Assembly (NCBI GenBank): GCA_002344205.1
Contig: DDSZ01000012.1
Span: 70,769-105,924, forward strand
Origin: Opitutaceae bacterium UBA2377
Lineage (GTDB): Bacteria; Verrucomicrobiota; Verrucomicrobiia; Opitutales; Opitutaceae
DNA: 35,156 nucleotides
Reading direction: 5' to 3'
The notes under the pieces are model-generated. The model ran no database searches. It was not told the origin of the DNA and worked only from the letters and a program-made list of their open reading frames with translations. Shown piece by piece: positions 1-8,818 of this stretch (position 1 is the first letter of the stretch; each line of letters starts with the position of its first letter). Both the position numbers and the translations under genes were made by a program.

Positions 1-813
1 CCGCGCCGGCCCTACCGCTACGGCACGGACGAGGGCGCCAACCCACGCGACATCGGCCGGCTCGACCAGATCGGCATCCGCCCCGCCGGCATGGCGATCG
101 TCCCGCCGCTAAAAAAATCCGACGGCACCGTCGTGCCCGAGAAAATGTGGATCGCCTCGCTGCCCGACTACGGCCTCTGGGGCGGCACGCTGGCCTGGCT
201 CGACCCGAAGACCGGCGCGCACGCCAGTCACCGCCACCTCGTGCCGGACTGCTCGCCATTCTCGCTGCTCTGGCTGCCGGAGCTGCGGCTGCTGCTCGTC
301 GGCCTCAGCACCGAGGGCGGCACCGGCACGCAGATCAAGGCCAAGCACGGCGCGTTTGTGCTGTGGGACCCGGTGGAGGACCGCGCGGTTTACACCGGCG
401 ATTTCGGTCTCGCTGACCTGCCGAGCATCCAGGCCCTCGCTCCTGCCGGACCCGGTCGCGTCTATGCGCAGCTCAGCCACTCGCGGTTTGCCGCCAAGAC
501 CATGGGCGCAGAGCACATCCGGCCGCGCATCGCGCTGATTGATGTCGCCGCGCGCCGGGCCCTCGCCGAGTCCACCCTGCCGGAGGATTACGGCATCATG
601 CCGGACCAGGCCCAGCACTGCGTGTTTACCGGACCCGATACGGCCTACGGCCTCACCGAGCACGTGCTCTACCGGATCAAACCCGGCACCTGCGAAACCG
701 AGATCGTGCACCGCCTCGCCGAGGGCGACGGCTTCGAGGCACCCGGCCCGTGGATCGGCCGCACCTTTTACTTTGGCAGCGCCTGGCGGCTGCGTTCCCT
801 GACCCTGCCGTGA
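1..813 (+). CDS. Hypothetical protein, C-terminal part (probable beta-propeller)
   Basis: The reading frame is open from the first base of the window, so the gene begins upstream and only about 270 C-terminal residues are visible; the ATG at 91 is probably internal. The protein is rich in short beta-strand-like stretches with recurring Trp, Gly and Asp (WIASLPDYGLWGG, LAWLDPKTG, FVLWDPVEDRAVYTGDF), which looks like WD40/YVTN-type propeller blades. I recognise no catalytic motif and no membrane segment in the visible part. Its stop overlaps the GTG start of the next gene, so the two are probably translated from one mRNA. The function is unknown; the propeller fold is my inference from residue pattern only. 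Confidence 0.6.
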   Translation, partial: PRRPYRYGTDEGANPRDIGRLDQIGIRPAGMAIVPPLKKSDGTVVPEKMWIASLPDYGLWGGTLAWLDPKTGAHASHRHLVPDCSPFSLLWLPELRLLLVGLSTEGGTGTQIKAKHGAFVLWDPVEDRAVYTGDFGLADLPSIQALAPAGPGRVYAQLSHSRFAAKTMGAEHIRPRIALIDVAARRALAESTLPEDYGIMPDQAQHCVFTGPDTAYGLTEHVLYRIKPGTCETEIVHRLAEGDGFEAPGPWIGRTFYFGSAWRLRSLTLP

Positions 814-1358
814 CCAGACTCGACCGCTTCATCCAGCGTTGGCGGATCCGCCAAGCCGCCAAATTTATTCCACCTGCAGCACGGGTGATCGACATCGGCG
901 CCCACCAAGGCGAACTGTTTGATTTTTTGGGCAACCGCCTCGTGGCTGGATTCGGCATCGAACCGCTTTTGGAAACGCCGCTGCGCACCGCCCGTCATGA
1001 GCTTCACCCGGGCCTCTTCCCGGCCGTCCGCCCCGCTGCCGGCGGTTGGGATGCAGTTACCATGCTGGCTGTGCTGGAGCACATCCCGCCACCGGCCCAA
1101 CGCGAGATCGCCGCGGCCTGCGCGCAACTGCTCAAACCCGGTGGGCGCGTTATCATCACCGTGCCGAGCCCGACCGTGGATATCATCCTCTCCGCGCTGC
1201 GCTTCTGCCGGTTGATCGACGGCATGTCGCTGGAGCAGCATTACGGCTTCAAGCCCGGCGACACCCTGAAACTCTTCGCCGCTCCCGAGTTCCGCCTGCA
1301 CCATCGCGGCTCCTTCCAAATGGGACTCAATCATCTTTTCGTTTTCGAGAAGTCATGA
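810..1358 (+). CDS. Class I SAM-dependent methyltransferase
   Basis: A small protein of about 182 residues with a Rossmann methyltransferase core. Motif I is [12 protein letters not shown], followed by an acidic strand end (GIEPLL), then [15 protein letters not shown], which matches the motif IV region of Methyltransf_11/23-type enzymes, and [15 protein letters not shown], the usual post-motif strand and turn. I choose the GTG at 810 because it overlaps the previous stop (GTGA) and places the Rossmann core about 25 residues from the start; an ATG at 750 would force a 64-base overlap. The substrate cannot be told from the sequence. It ends in an ATGA overlap with the next gene, so three genes appear translationally coupled. 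Confidence 0.8.
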   Translation: MTRLDRFIQRWRIRQAAKFIPPAARVIDIGAHQGELFDFLGNRLVAGFGIEPLLETPLRTARHELHPGLFPAVRPAAGGWDAVTMLAVLEHIPPPAQREIAAACAQLLKPGGRVIITVPSPTVDIILSALRFCRLIDGMSLEQHYGFKPGDTLKLFAAPEFRLHHRGSFQMGLNHLFVFEKS

Positions 1359-1597
1359 GCGCCGCAAAGGATCCCCTGCACGGTGTCACGCTGGAGACCA
1401 TCGTGACTAAGCTTGCCGGCCACTACGGCTGGGCCGAGCTGGGTGAACGCATCGCCATCCGCTGCTTCACCCACGATCCCAGTGTGTCCTCCAGCCTCAA
1501 GTTCCTGCGCCGCACGCCTTGGGCGCGTGCCAAGGTCGAACAGCTCTACGTGCGGACGCGGTTTCCGGCGGAGCAGGCGGACCCCGTCCAATCTTAG
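1355..1597 (+). CDS. VF530 family DNA-binding protein
   Basis: An 80-residue protein that closely fits the VF530 (DUF2132) family: [13 protein letters not shown] near the N-terminus, then [28 protein letters not shown] and KVEQLY. Family members are small alpha-helical proteins for which DNA binding has been reported; cellular role is poorly defined. The ATG at 1355 overlaps the methyltransferase stop (ATGA) and gives the expected family length. Its stop codon overlaps that of the convergent fabF gene by a few bases, leaving no room for a separate terminator between them. Confidence 0.85.
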   Translation: MSAAKDPLHGVTLETIVTKLAGHYGWAELGERIAIRCFTHDPSVSSSLKFLRRTPWARAKVEQLYVRTRFPAEQADPVQS

Positions 1598-2931
1598 CCC
1601 ACCTTCGCCACCACGATCGAGGCGTTGGTGCCGCCGAAGCCGAAGCTGTTGGCCAGCGCCGCGCGCACGGGCTTTTTCACCGCCACGTTGGGCGTGAAGT
1701 TCAGTCCGGTCGCCGCGCACACGGGATCGACGTTGGCGAGGTTGATGGTCGGCGGCACAATGCCGTCGTGGATCGCCATCACCGCGGCAAAGGTGCCCAT
1801 CGCGCCGGCACCGCCCAGCAGATGGCCGGTCATCGATTTCACGCCGCTCACGTGCAAGTTAGCTTTGTTGTCGGCGAAGACGGTCGCAATCGCCGCCGCT
1901 TCCTCGCCATCACCGCCGGGCGTGGAGGTGGCGTGGGCCGAAACGTAATCAATGTCGGTCGCCTTCAGGCCGGCGCGGTCGAGCGCCGCCTGCATGGCCC
2001 GGGCGGAACCCTCGGCGCCGGGCGCGAGGGAGGATAGGTGGTAGGCGTCGGCCGAGGCCCCGTAACCGCACAGCTCGGCGTAAATCCGCGCCCCGCGCTT
2101 CACCGCCTGCTCATGTTCCTCGAGCACAAAGACCACCGAGCCCTCGCCGAGCACGAAGCCGTCGCGGTCCGCATCGTAGGGCCGCGAGGCGGCCTCGGGC
2201 GAGTCGTTGCGCTGCGAAAGCGCGCGCATCTGCGCAAAGGCGCCGATGGCGAGCGGCGTGACAGTGGACTCCGCGCCGCCGGCGAGCATCACGTCGGCAT
2301 CGCCGCGGGCGATCGCCGCCGCCGCCTCGCCGAGCGCATGGCCGCTGGTCGCACAGGCCGAGGCCACGCTCATGTTGGGCCCGCGGAAATCGAGCTGGAG
2401 GCTCACCTGGCCCGCCAGCAGGTTGGGCGCGATCTGGATGATGAAGAACGGCGAGATCTTGCGGTAGCCGCCGGCCTTCCACGTGTCGTGCATCGCCTCC
2501 ATCTCGGGCAGACCGCCGAGGCCCACGCCCAGGTTCACGCCCATGCGGTTGGCATCCAGCGCGGCCCGGTGCGCGTCGAGCCCCGAATCGGCATAGGCCT
2601 CGATCGCCGCCGCCGTCCCGAGGTGCGTGAAGCGGCCAAACTTCTTCACATCCTTCGGCATCAGGGTGTGGGTCAAGGGATCGGCCCCGGGCCGCCGCGG
2701 GTGCAGCGGAACCGCCAGCGCCCGCGCCGGCTCAAAATTTTTCACCTCGCCCGCGATCTGCACATTGCACGCCGCGGCATCAAAACGCGTGATCCGGGCG
2801 ATGCCGCTCCGGCCCGCGGTGAGCGCGGCCCAAGTATCCGCGGCGGTGTTGCCCACGGGGGTGACGGCGCCGAGGCCGGTGATGACAACGCGTCGGCGCT
2901 GGGCCGGCGGACGGTTATGGGCGGGGGACAT
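1594..2931 (-). CDS. fabF: 3-oxoacyl-[acyl-carrier-protein] synthase II (FabF)
   Basis: A 445-residue beta-ketoacyl-ACP synthase that condenses malonyl-ACP with acyl-ACP in fatty-acid elongation. The thiolase-fold catalytic triad is visible: Cys193 in SACATS, His333 in SAHATSTP and His370 in KSMTGHLLG, with the conserved Lys365 before it. The glycine-rich end FGFGGTNAS is typical. The position after His333 is Ala where many FabF proteins have Gly (HGTST). Residues about 76-93 form an extra Pro/Arg-rich loop compared with the usual 410-415 residue enzymes. The gene stands alone on this strand, divergent from the HIT gene, with 129 bases between the two starts in which I see no convincing promoter. 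Confidence 0.95.
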   Translation of the reverse strand: MSPAHNRPPAQRRRVVITGLGAVTPVGNTAADTWAALTAGRSGIARITRFDAAACNVQIAGEVKNFEPARALAVPLHPRRPGADPLTHTLMPKDVKKFGRFTHLGTAAAIEAYADSGLDAHRAALDANRMGVNLGVGLGGLPEMEAMHDTWKAGGYRKISPFFIIQIAPNLLAGQVSLQLDFRGPNMSVASACATSGHALGEAAAAIARGDADVMLAGGAESTVTPLAIGAFAQMRALSQRNDSPEAASRPYDADRDGFVLGEGSVVFVLEEHEQAVKRGARIYAELCGYGASADAYHLSSLAPGAEGSARAMQAALDRAGLKATDIDYVSAHATSTPGGDGEEAAAIATVFADNKANLHVSGVKSMTGHLLGGAGAMGTFAAVMAIHDGIVPPTINLANVDPVCAATGLNFTPNVAVKKPVRAALANSFGFGGTNASIVVAKVG

Positions 2932-3060
2932 AGGCGCGTTTTGATGAAGCTGCCGGCAAGCAGCGGCAAGCGCGATTCATTGGCCGATTTTGCGACAGAA
3001 TGGCGCTTGGCCCGGCTTTGACTTTGCCAGTCGGGCGGGTTTGGCTGCGCACCTTCGACG

Positions 3061-3552
3061 ATGGAGCAACTGCACGCTTACTGGCGCATGGCCTACATAG
3101 AGGCGCCCCGCTATCCTGATACCAAGCGCCCGTTTACGGAGCTGCCCGCGCTGGGTGACGACCGCACCGCCTTGATCGTTCACCGCCAGGCACTCTCTTA
3201 CCTGATCCTTAACCGGTTTCCCTACAACCCCGGCCACCTGCTCGCCATCCCCTTCCGCGAAGTCGCCGAACTGGAGGAACTGCGGGCCGATGAACGCGCC
3301 GACCTGATGGAAGCCATCGTCTTCGCCAAGCGCCTGCTGACCGCCGCCCTCAAGCCGGATGGCTGCAACGTCGGCTTCAACCTCGGCACCGCCGCCGGCG
3401 GCAGCATCGCCCACTTGCACGCCCACATCGTGCCACGCTGGAACGGCGACACCAACTTCATGCCCGTGCTCGGCCAGACCCGTGTGTTGCCCCAGTCCCT
3501 CGACGCGACCTGGGAAAAACTCACCCAGACCGCGAAAACGCTTAAGGTCTGA
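3061..3552 (+). CDS. HIT-domain protein, Ap4A phosphorylase-like
   Basis: A 163-residue histidine-triad nucleotide hydrolase or transferase. The triad motif is H118-L-H120-A-H122-IV, followed by PRWNGDTNFMPVL, which resembles the Ap4A phosphorylase/HIT branch (for example the mycobacterial Rv2613c type) rather than the small HINT proteins. N-terminal strands LILNRFPYNPGHLLAIP fit the family well. The likely substrates are dinucleoside polyphosphates or other AMP adducts, but the sequence cannot settle this. The ATG at 3061 has no Shine-Dalgarno sequence. It is the first gene of a long co-directional run that continues with phoH after 71 bases. Confidence 0.9.
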   Translation: MEQLHAYWRMAYIEAPRYPDTKRPFTELPALGDDRTALIVHRQALSYLILNRFPYNPGHLLAIPFREVAELEELRADERADLMEAIVFAKRLLTAALKPDGCNVGFNLGTAAGGSIAHLHAHIVPRWNGDTNFMPVLGQTRVLPQSLDATWEKLTQTAKTLKV

Positions 3553-3591
3553 AGTCCGTCCCGCCCCGCTCAAAACCAGCACCGCAACCGA

Positions 3592-3623
3592 GCCCAGCTT
3601 TCAATCCTTCAGCTCTTCAGCCC
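3592..3623 (+). promoter_or_regulatory. Pyrimidine-rich TTCAGC leader before phoH
   Basis: The bases immediately before the phoH start carry the repeated word TTCAGC together with related variants (CAGCTTTC, TTCAGCTC, TTCAGCCC) and no purine-rich Shine-Dalgarno motif. The same style of T-rich leader abuts the starts of pyrC, thrS and the TPR gene. A role as a U-rich translation-initiation region is an inference. Confidence 0.35.
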
Positions 3624-4610
<987 letters not shown>

Positions 4611-4624
4611 CCCCTGTTCCCGGC

Positions 4625-6901
4625 ATGGCGTTCATTCAGCGGCTCCTCTCGTTTCTCTCGCGCCCCCGCATCCGGCGCGGCGCCGAGCCGTCGGCCCTGC
4701 TGGACTTCATCGAGCGCAGCCGGATCATCACCGCTTTCATCTTCATCACCACGGTCGCCGCCATCGTGTTCGTGAGCTCCGCCGGGATCACCACCGACCA
4801 TCTGCCGGTTCTGCCCAACCAGATCGCGACCACCCGCATCGTCGCCCAGGCTTCATTCAGCTACGAAAGTGCGGAGAAAACCCGGCTGGCCCGCGCCCAG
4901 ATCGCCGAACGGCTCCCGCCCATCTATCGCCTTGATCTCGAGCCGCTGCACCGTTTCCGCGCCGCTCTGGAGGAACTCGCCGACGCCCTCGCCGCACCGA
5001 AATCCAACCAGTCCGCGACGCTGGAATCCCTGGCCGACGACTTCAACGCCCGCGGCCCTTACCGCGTAAACGCCGATGACCTGCGGATCCTGCGCGACAG
5101 CCTGTCGCCTGAAGTCCGGGCCGATGTCTTCGCCGCCGGGCTGGACATCATGGATGAGGTTTACCGCGAAGGCATCCACGACAACGGCTACAGCGGCCTG
5201 GAGGCCGGGGCCGTCTCCCGCATCCTGCGGGCCGACGGTGCGGTGGCCTCCCGCCCGGTGCAGTCCCTGGAGGACGCGCTCACTTATCTCCGGGTAAACC
5301 TCGCCGCGGAAAACATCTCACGGGAGATTTCGCTGGCCGTCTTCCGTGTGCTGCGCCACGGCCTCCGGCCCAATCTGGTCTTCGACCGCGAAGCCACCCA
5401 GGCCAGCGTCGCCCGGGTCACCCAGACGGTGCCCCCGGTGGTGGCGAACGTGCTCCGCGGTCAGCCCATCATCGAACCCGGCACCCGCGTGACCGCCGAG
5501 CAGTTCGAGATGCTCACGGCCCACCGCCGGTTTTTGCGCGAGGATGCCGGCGGCCGGCAAGGCGAGGACCTCCAGCTCTTCGGCCGCATCCTGCTCGTGC
5601 TGGCCATGGTGCTCGCCAGCGTCTTCTACGTGCGGCTCGAGGACCGGGAGACTTTCCAGAGCAACAGCCGGCTGGGCCTGCTCGCTCTCGTGGTCATCCT
5701 CAACCTCGCGCTGGTCCGCGCGGTTTACTCCCTCGGGGCCACGGATTTCTTCGTCCACGATTCCACCTGGGCCTCCGTGCTGCCCTATGTGGCGCCTTCC
5801 GCCCTCGCCCCGCTGATCGTCGCCATCCTCATCGACGCCGGTTCCGGCATCTTCATGGCGCTCCTGATCTCCATCTTCACCGGCGTCATCTACGGCAACC
5901 GGCTCGACGTGATCGTGATCACCTTCCTCGCCTCGCTGGTCGCGATCTTCGCCGGGCGCGATGTGCGCCAGCGCAGCCGGGTCGTGCGGGCCGCCGGTTA
6001 CGGGGGCCTCACGGTCGCGGCGTTTGCCCTGCTCGTCGGCCTCGCCGACCAGGCGCCCGCCGCCATTCTCCTGCGTCAGATGGGCGCCGGTATCATCTCC
6101 GGCATTGTCACCGGCGTCGTGGTCGTCGGCCTCCTGCCCGTGCTCGAGGCGCTGTTCAAGCGCACGACCGACATCACGCTGCTCGAGCTCACGGATTACA
6201 ACCACCCGCTCCTGCGCCGCATGCAGTTGGTCGCGCCCGGCACCTACCACCACTCGCTCATCGTCGCGCAGCTTGCCGAAAACGCCTGCAACGCCATCGG
6301 TGCCAATCCCCTGCTCGCCCGCGTCTGCGCCCTGTTTCACGACATCGGCAAAACCCACAAGCCCGGGTATTTCATCGAAAATCAGCGCGACGGCATCAAT
6401 CCGCACGACGCCAGCAATCCCTCGCTCTCCGCGCTCGTCCTCAAAAGCCACGTGAAGGAGGGCGTGGACCTCGCCCGCCAGCACCGGCTGCCCCGCGCCG
6501 TGATCGATGTCATCCAGCAGCATCACGGCACCTCGCTGATCAGCTATTTCTACCATCGCGCCCGCCAATCGGCGCCGGACCCCGCCACCCCTGCCGTCGA
6601 GGAAACGACCTACCGCTACGACGGACCGCGCCCGCAGTTTCGCGAGAGCGCCGTGATCTCGCTGGCCGACGGCATCGAGGCCGCCTCGCGCACGCTTCGC
6701 AAGATCACCCCCCATCACCTCGACGACCTGATCGCCGGCATCATCCGCGACCGCCTCGCCGACGGCCAGCTCGACGAGGCCCCGTTGACCATGGGCGAAA
6801 TCGCCACGCTCAAGCGCAGCTTCGCCCACACCCTGATCAACATGCTCCATGCGCGCGTGGATTATCCCACCGCCGAACCCAAACCCGGGGCCGGACCATG
6901 A
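4625..6901 (+). CDS. 7TM-HD domain phosphodiesterase, PgpH-like
   Basis: A 758-residue membrane protein of the 7TM-HD (YqfF/PgpH) family. One transmembrane helix lies at about residues 33-52, followed by a long extracytoplasmic 7TMR-HDED region to about 315, then a cluster of hydrophobic helices from about 320 to 510 and a cytoplasmic HD domain. The HD motif is LFHDIGKTHKPGYF (HD near residue 571), with further metal ligands likely in YHHSL, around 541, and QQHHGTS. Characterised Firmicutes members hydrolyse cyclic di-AMP to pApA; that activity is inferred here. Its stop overlaps the ybeY start (ATGA). It lies between phoH and ybeY, as in Firmicutes. Confidence 0.9.
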   Translation: MAFIQRLLSFLSRPRIRRGAEPSALLDFIERSRIITAFIFITTVAAIVFVSSAGITTDHLPVLPNQIATTRIVAQASFSYESAEKTRLARAQIAERLPPIYRLDLEPLHRFRAALEELADALAAPKSNQSATLESLADDFNARGPYRVNADDLRILRDSLSPEVRADVFAAGLDIMDEVYREGIHDNGYSGLEAGAVSRILRADGAVASRPVQSLEDALTYLRVNLAAENISREISLAVFRVLRHGLRPNLVFDREATQASVARVTQTVPPVVANVLRGQPIIEPGTRVTAEQFEMLTAHRRFLREDAGGRQGEDLQLFGRILLVLAMVLASVFYVRLEDRETFQSNSRLGLLALVVILNLALVRAVYSLGATDFFVHDSTWASVLPYVAPSALAPLIVAILIDAGSGIFMALLISIFTGVIYGNRLDVIVITFLASLVAIFAGRDVRQRSRVVRAAGYGGLTVAAFALLVGLADQAPAAILLRQMGAGIISGIVTGVVVVGLLPVLEALFKRTTDITLLELTDYNHPLLRRMQLVAPGTYHHSLIVAQLAENACNAIGANPLLARVCALFHDIGKTHKPGYFIENQRDGINPHDASNPSLSALVLKSHVKEGVDLARQHRLPRAVIDVIQQHHGTSLISYFYHRARQSAPDPATPAVEETTYRYDGPRPQFRESAVISLADGIEAASRTLRKITPHHLDDLIAGIIRDRLADGQLDEAPLTMGEIATLKRSFAHTLINMLHARVDYPTAEPKPGAGP

Positions 6902-7458
6902 GCCGCCTCCGCTCCTTGGTCATCGCCAACCGCCACCCCCGGCTCCGGCTCGACCGCGCCGCCGTGACGAAAGCCATCCGGCTCCTCGACGCGCAGTTTG
7001 CGATGCTTCCCCACGATCTCCCCCGGCTCACGCTTCCCCGCGACCGCCTGGCGGCCCTGAAATCTCAAAGTAAAAAACCAAAGGCAAAAATCCTGGGTGC
7101 CTGCCCGCCCGGGGAGCTGTCGCTTGTGTTTCTCACCGATGCCGCCCAGGCCGGCCTGCACGCGGAGTTCCTCGCTGACCCCACCACCACCGATGTGATC
7201 ACCTTCGAGGGCAATCCCGCCCTCGGCTTCGCCGGGGAAATCTGCGTCTCGGTGGACACCGCCGCCGGCTATGCCCGGCGCCATCGCGGAAAATTCAGCC
7301 GCGAACTTCTGCTCTATGTCGTGCACGGCTGGTTGCATCTCGCCGGCTACGATGATCGCCAGCCGGCGAAAAAAAGGCGGATGCGCGCCGCCGAAGCCCG
7401 CGCGCTCCGCCTGCTGAACGCGGCTGGCCTCGGTTCCGTATTCAGTTTGCGGGATTAG
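6898..7458 (+). CDS. ybeY: YbeY endoribonuclease / rRNA maturation factor
   Basis: A 186-residue YbeY (UPF0054) protein, involved in 16S rRNA 3'-end maturation and ribosome quality control in the family. FLTDAAQAGLHAEFL, TDVITFE and the catalytic helix VVHGWLHLAGYDD are clear. The zinc motif HGxLHLxGYDH is changed: His143 and His147 are present, but the third ligand position, residue 153, is Asp. Residues 54-66 (KSQSKKPKAK region) are coded by an unusually A-rich stretch and look like an insertion before the first core strand (see the repeat at 7060-7092). The start overlaps the previous stop. Confidence 0.88.
   Translation: MSRLRSLVIANRHPRLRLDRAAVTKAIRLLDAQFAMLPHDLPRLTLPRDRLAALKSQSKKPKAKILGACPPGELSLVFLTDAAQAGLHAEFLADPTTTDVITFEGNPALGFAGEICVSVDTAAGYARRHRGKFSRELLLYVVHGWLHLAGYDDRQPAKKRRMRAAEARALRLLNAAGLGSVFSLRD
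7060..7092 (+). repeat. A-rich repeat-like insert inside ybeY
   Basis: A 33-base A-rich run with words CAAAG, CCAAAGGC and AAAAATCC sits inside an otherwise very G+C-rich coding region. The words CCAAAGGC and AAAAATCC both recur in the reverse complement of the pyrC leader (12970-13019). It encodes a basic Lys/Ser/Gln segment without disturbing the frame. I read it as a degenerate copy of a dispersed A-rich element; boundaries are approximate. Confidence 0.4.
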
Positions 7459-7499
7459 CTTTGCGTCCACCCACCGGCTGGCCTGTGTTGGGGGCCGTC

Positions 7500-8174
7500 A
7501 TGGCCGAATCACCTGCCTCCCGCTTCGTCACCTTCCGCAACGCGTTTCTCACGGGCTTGCTGCTGCTGGCCCCGCTCGTCGTGACGCTCTGGGCGCTGGC
7601 CAGCATCATTGACATCGTCGGCGGCACCTTCCGGCCCATCTTCCTGTTTTACCTGCCCGAATGGTTGCGCGACCAGCCCTTCCTCAGCCTGCTCTGGGAC
7701 ATCATCGCCACGCTGATCGTTGTGCTGCTGATCACCACTGTCGGCTATGTCTCCCGCTACGTCTTCGGGAAATACCTGTTCAGCATCGCCGAGCGCGCGG
7801 TGCAAAGCATTCCCGGGGCGAATGCGGTCTACAACACGGTGAAGCAGATCATGGACACATTCAGCTCCCAGAAGCGCAATCTCTTCACCAAGGCCGTGCT
7901 GGTGCAATTTCCACGCGCCGGACTTCACTCCGTGGGTTTTATCACCAACAAGGCGCAGGGTGAACCCCAGGCCAAGACGACCGACGAGGTCTGGACGGTG
8001 TTCGTTCCCACCACGCCCAATCCCACCACGGGGTTCCTGATCATGCTGCCGAAACGCGACATCATCGAGCTGGACATGACCGTCGGCGAAGCGATGAAGC
8101 TCATCATCTCGGGCGGCACGGTTGTCCCGCCCTGGCCCGCCCCCAAGGCCCCGGACCTCCCGCCGGCCAACTGA
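7500..8174 (+). CDS. DUF502 family membrane protein
   Basis: A 224-residue DUF502 protein with two transmembrane helices (about residues 17-37 and 62-84), then a soluble domain carrying family landmarks SIPGANAVYNTVKQI, VFVPTTPNPTTGFL and the C-terminal ELDMTVGEAMKLIISGG. The role is not established. I choose the ATG at 7500, which gives the usual short N-terminus before the first helix; an in-frame TTG at 7461 would add 13 Pro/Gly-rich residues. It lies 41 bases after ybeY and 10 bases before the RecO-like gene, so it is probably part of the same operon. Confidence 0.88.
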   Translation: MAESPASRFVTFRNAFLTGLLLLAPLVVTLWALASIIDIVGGTFRPIFLFYLPEWLRDQPFLSLLWDIIATLIVVLLITTVGYVSRYVFGKYLFSIAERAVQSIPGANAVYNTVKQIMDTFSSQKRNLFTKAVLVQFPRAGLHSVGFITNKAQGEPQAKTTDEVWTVFVPTTPNPTTGFLIMLPKRDIIELDMTVGEAMKLIISGGTVVPPWPAPKAPDLPPAN

Positions 8175-8184
8175 CCCCAACCGC

Positions 8185-8814
8185 GTGCCCGGCCTCACGC
8201 TCCAGACCGACGCCCACGTGCTCCTGAAGCGCCCGCCCGGCGACGCGTTCCAGGGCTTCGTGGTGTTCTCCGCCGAGCACGGCCCGCTGCACGTCCTCCA
8301 GCGCCTGCCGGGCAAAAAGTCCGCCGCGGGCCGGACGCCGCTGGATCTGTTCGACGAAGTGGCGCTGCAGCTCGAGTCCTCCAACCAGGGCCAGACGTGG
8401 TTTGTGAAGGAAGTGCAGCTGCGGCACCGCCCCGCCGGCATCGGCCGCAGCTACGAGACCCTGCGCCACGCCTCGGACTTCGCCGCCCTGATCGCCCGCA
8501 ACCGCGTGCCGGAGGAAGGCCGCGCCAAGGTCGGCGCCCTGCTGGCCAAGGTCTTCGCCGCCTTCGCCGGCTCCACCCGGCCGGACCTCGTGCACTTCAA
8601 GGCCCTCTACAGCTTCGCGCGCGACGAGGGCTACCCAGTCGGCCAACAATGGCTGCCGACGTTGCCCGCCACCTTGCGCCGGCTCGCCGACGACATCCTG
8701 CACCGGCCGCTGACCGAGCTGGAGGCCGATGGCATTGATGTGGTGCAGACCGGGCTGCTGCATCGCCGGCTGGAGGAATATCTCCGCGGCCACACCGAGG
8801 TCCTTCTCGATTGA
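8185..8814 (+). CDS. Probable RecO-like recombination mediator (divergent)
   Basis: A 209-residue protein starting at a GTG ten bases after the DUF502 stop. The N-terminal 75 residues look like the small beta-barrel (OB) domain of RecO (HVLLKRPPGDAFQGFVVFSAEHGPLHVL), and the remainder is helical with ALYSFARDEGYPV, which resembles the RecO C-terminal domain. There are no cysteines, so the zinc site found in some RecO proteins is absent. Identification rests on this weak similarity and on context: phoH-pgpH-ybeY-...-recO is a common bacterial order, and the next gene is a DNA helicase-nuclease. RecO loads RecA on SSB-coated DNA; that role is inferred. An unrelated conserved hypothetical is the alternative. 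Confidence 0.55.
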   Translation: MPGLTLQTDAHVLLKRPPGDAFQGFVVFSAEHGPLHVLQRLPGKKSAAGRTPLDLFDEVALQLESSNQGQTWFVKEVQLRHRPAGIGRSYETLRHASDFAALIARNRVPEEGRAKVGALLAKVFAAFAGSTRPDLVHFKALYSFARDEGYPVGQQWLPTLPATLRRLADDILHRPLTELEADGIDVVQTGLLHRRLEEYLRGHTEVLLD

Positions 8815-8818
8815 GCGC

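Noticed and set aside
750..809. Upstream ATG for the methyltransferase
   Set aside because: It forces a 64-base overlap with the preceding gene; the GTG at 810 gives a coupled GTGA junction and normal length.
2038..3021. 327-residue open frame on the plus strand opposite fabF
   Set aside because: Shadow frame with no motif; FabF catalytic residues are all intact on the other strand.
5318..6850. 510-residue open frame on the minus strand opposite the 7TM-HD gene
   Set aside because: Asp/Glu/Gly-rich antisense shadow; the plus strand carries the full HD motif and membrane helices.
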